Source of the DNA: an uncultured Clostridia bacterium
Lineage (GTDB): Bacteria > Bacillota > Clostridia > TANB77 > CAG-508
Direction of reading: 5' to 3'
Assembly (NCBI GenBank): GCA_934119935.1
Contig: CAKOSX010000007.1
Coordinates: 1-64,000, forward strand
Length of the DNA stretch: 64,000 bases
The notes below the pieces were generated by a model. It worked only from the letters and a program-made list of their open reading frames with translations. It made no database searches and had not been told where the DNA came from. A program made the position numbers and the translations under genes. Shown here piece by piece: positions 63,274-64,000 of the stretch (position 1 is its first letter; every line of letters starts with the position of its first letter).

Positions 63274-64000
63274 ATGGAAGATAAGAAAAAATATATTAGG
63301 AATTTTAGTATAATTGCACATATAGACCATGGTAAATCTACATTAGCAGATAGACTTATTGAGATGACGGGAGTTCTTTCTAAAAGAGAGATGGAAGAAC
63401 AAGTTCTAGATAACATGGATATCGAGAGAGAACGTGGAATTACGATAAAGTCTCAAGCTGTTAGAATGAAATACAAGGCAAAAGACGGAAATACATATGA
63501 ACTTAATTTAATAGATACCCCAGGACATGTGGATTTTAATTATGAAGTTTCTAGAAGTTTAGCTGCATGTGATGGTGCGATATTAGTAGTAGATGCAAGC
63601 CAAGGCGTAGAAGCACAGACTTTAGCAAATGTTTATTTAGCCATAGACAATAATCTTGAAATACTTCCAGTTATAAATAAAGTCGACTTGCCCAATGCAA
63701 GACCTGACGAAGTAAAAAATGAGATTGAAGATATAATTGGAATACCTGCACAAGATGCACCTTGCATTTCTGCAAAAACAGGATTAAATGTAGACGAAGT
63801 GCTAGAAAGAATTGTTACAGATATTCCGGCTCCAACAGGAGATGAAAATGCGCCATTGCAAGCCTTGATATTTGATTCTATTTATGATAACTACCAAGGT
63901 GCTATTGCATATTGCAGAATAAAAAACGGAACTGTAAAAGTTGGAGACAAGATAAGATTAATGGCATCTGGCAAAACATTTACAGTAACAGAAGTAGGAT
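63274..64000 (+). CDS. lepA: Elongation factor 4 LepA (3' end outside window)
   Basis: The first 242 codons are visible and the frame is still open at the window edge. The GTPase motifs are KYIRNFSIIAHIDHGKSTLA (P loop), DNMDIERERGITIKSQAV (switch I), LIDTPGHVDF, INKVDLPNA and SAKTGLNVDEV; the spacing and the IRNFSIIAHIDHGKS start are specific to LepA rather than EF-G or TypA. Domain II begins near residue 190. LepA binds the ribosome and promotes back-translocation or initiation under stress. AGAAGGGAAA precedes the ATG by about 8 bases. Confidence 0.97.
   Translation, partial: MEDKKKYIRNFSIIAHIDHGKSTLADRLIEMTGVLSKREMEEQVLDNMDIERERGITIKSQAVRMKYKAKDGNTYELNLIDTPGHVDFNYEVSRSLAACDGAILVVDASQGVEAQTLANVYLAIDNNLEILPVINKVDLPNARPDEVKNEIEDIIGIPAQDAPCISAKTGLNVDEVLERIVTDIPAPTGDENAPLQALIFDSIYDNYQGAIAYCRIKNGTVKVGDKIRLMASGKTFTVTEVG

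Overview
The window is low-GC chromosomal DNA from a spore-forming Clostridia-type Firmicute, probably an uncultured host-associated lineage. Support for this includes AGGAGG-type ribosome sites, TTGACA/TATAAT promoters with 17-base spacers, a T-box leader before ileS, and the sporulation genes spoVS and ytfJ. Conserved Firmicute gene orders are also present: ymdB-spoVS, ylxM-ffh-rpsP-khpA-rimM-trmD-rplS and tsaE-tsaB-rimI. No rRNA, tRNA, CRISPR array, phage or transposase gene was seen. Species cannot be named from this sequence alone.

Layout. 1-5070: 3' part of a giant surface protein made of near-identical Cna_B repeats, DUF11 domains and a C-terminal VWA domain. 5144-10846: accessory genes, comprising two small membrane proteins, a type III toxin-antitoxin locus (ToxN/AbiQ-like toxin preceded by a repeat RNA, minus strand), a membrane-anchored ECF-type sigma factor with a DUF4362 protein, and a DUF4153 membrane protein. 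11111-25833: one long polysaccharide operon. It starts with a PglF/PglE/PglC/PglD-like set that would make and load a diacetylated amino sugar. It continues with glycosyltransferases, a deacetylase-fold protein, a Wzy-like polymerase, a Wzx-like flippase and an ATP-grasp ligase, and ends with UDP-glucuronate 4-epimerase and UDP-glucose dehydrogenase. 25922-27937: a small module of an LVQTG-tailed surface protein, a sortase and a membrane protein. 28018-30494: the CpsC/CpsD/CpsB control genes for chain length and export. 30522-43903: mostly housekeeping genes (ymdB, spoVS, recA, recX, scpA, ytfJ, cysK, the ffh-rplS ribosome cluster), interrupted by a RelE/ParE-type toxin-antitoxin pair between recA and recX and by a 112-base palindrome after spoVS.

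44097-54649: a SipW-type secretion cassette. It has a SipW-like signal peptidase surrounded by TasA-like small proteins with matching signal peptides (one frameshifted) and a 2286-residue surface protein carrying three formylglycine-enzyme-like modules. 54712-64000: T-box and ileS flanked by three copies of a short palindromic repeat, a histidine phosphatase, tsaE-tsaB-rimI, a LonB-type protease and the 5' part of lepA.

Most of the window builds the cell envelope: capsule or exopolysaccharide, a dedicated sortase, and two giant surface proteins. The most unusual items are the type III toxin-antitoxin RNA with about 58-base repeats, the sortase with an adjacent single substrate inside the polysaccharide locus, the triple-module giant SipW-type protein, the tethered sigma factor, and two families of palindromic intergenic elements. 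All functional calls come from reading the sequence; no database search was run.
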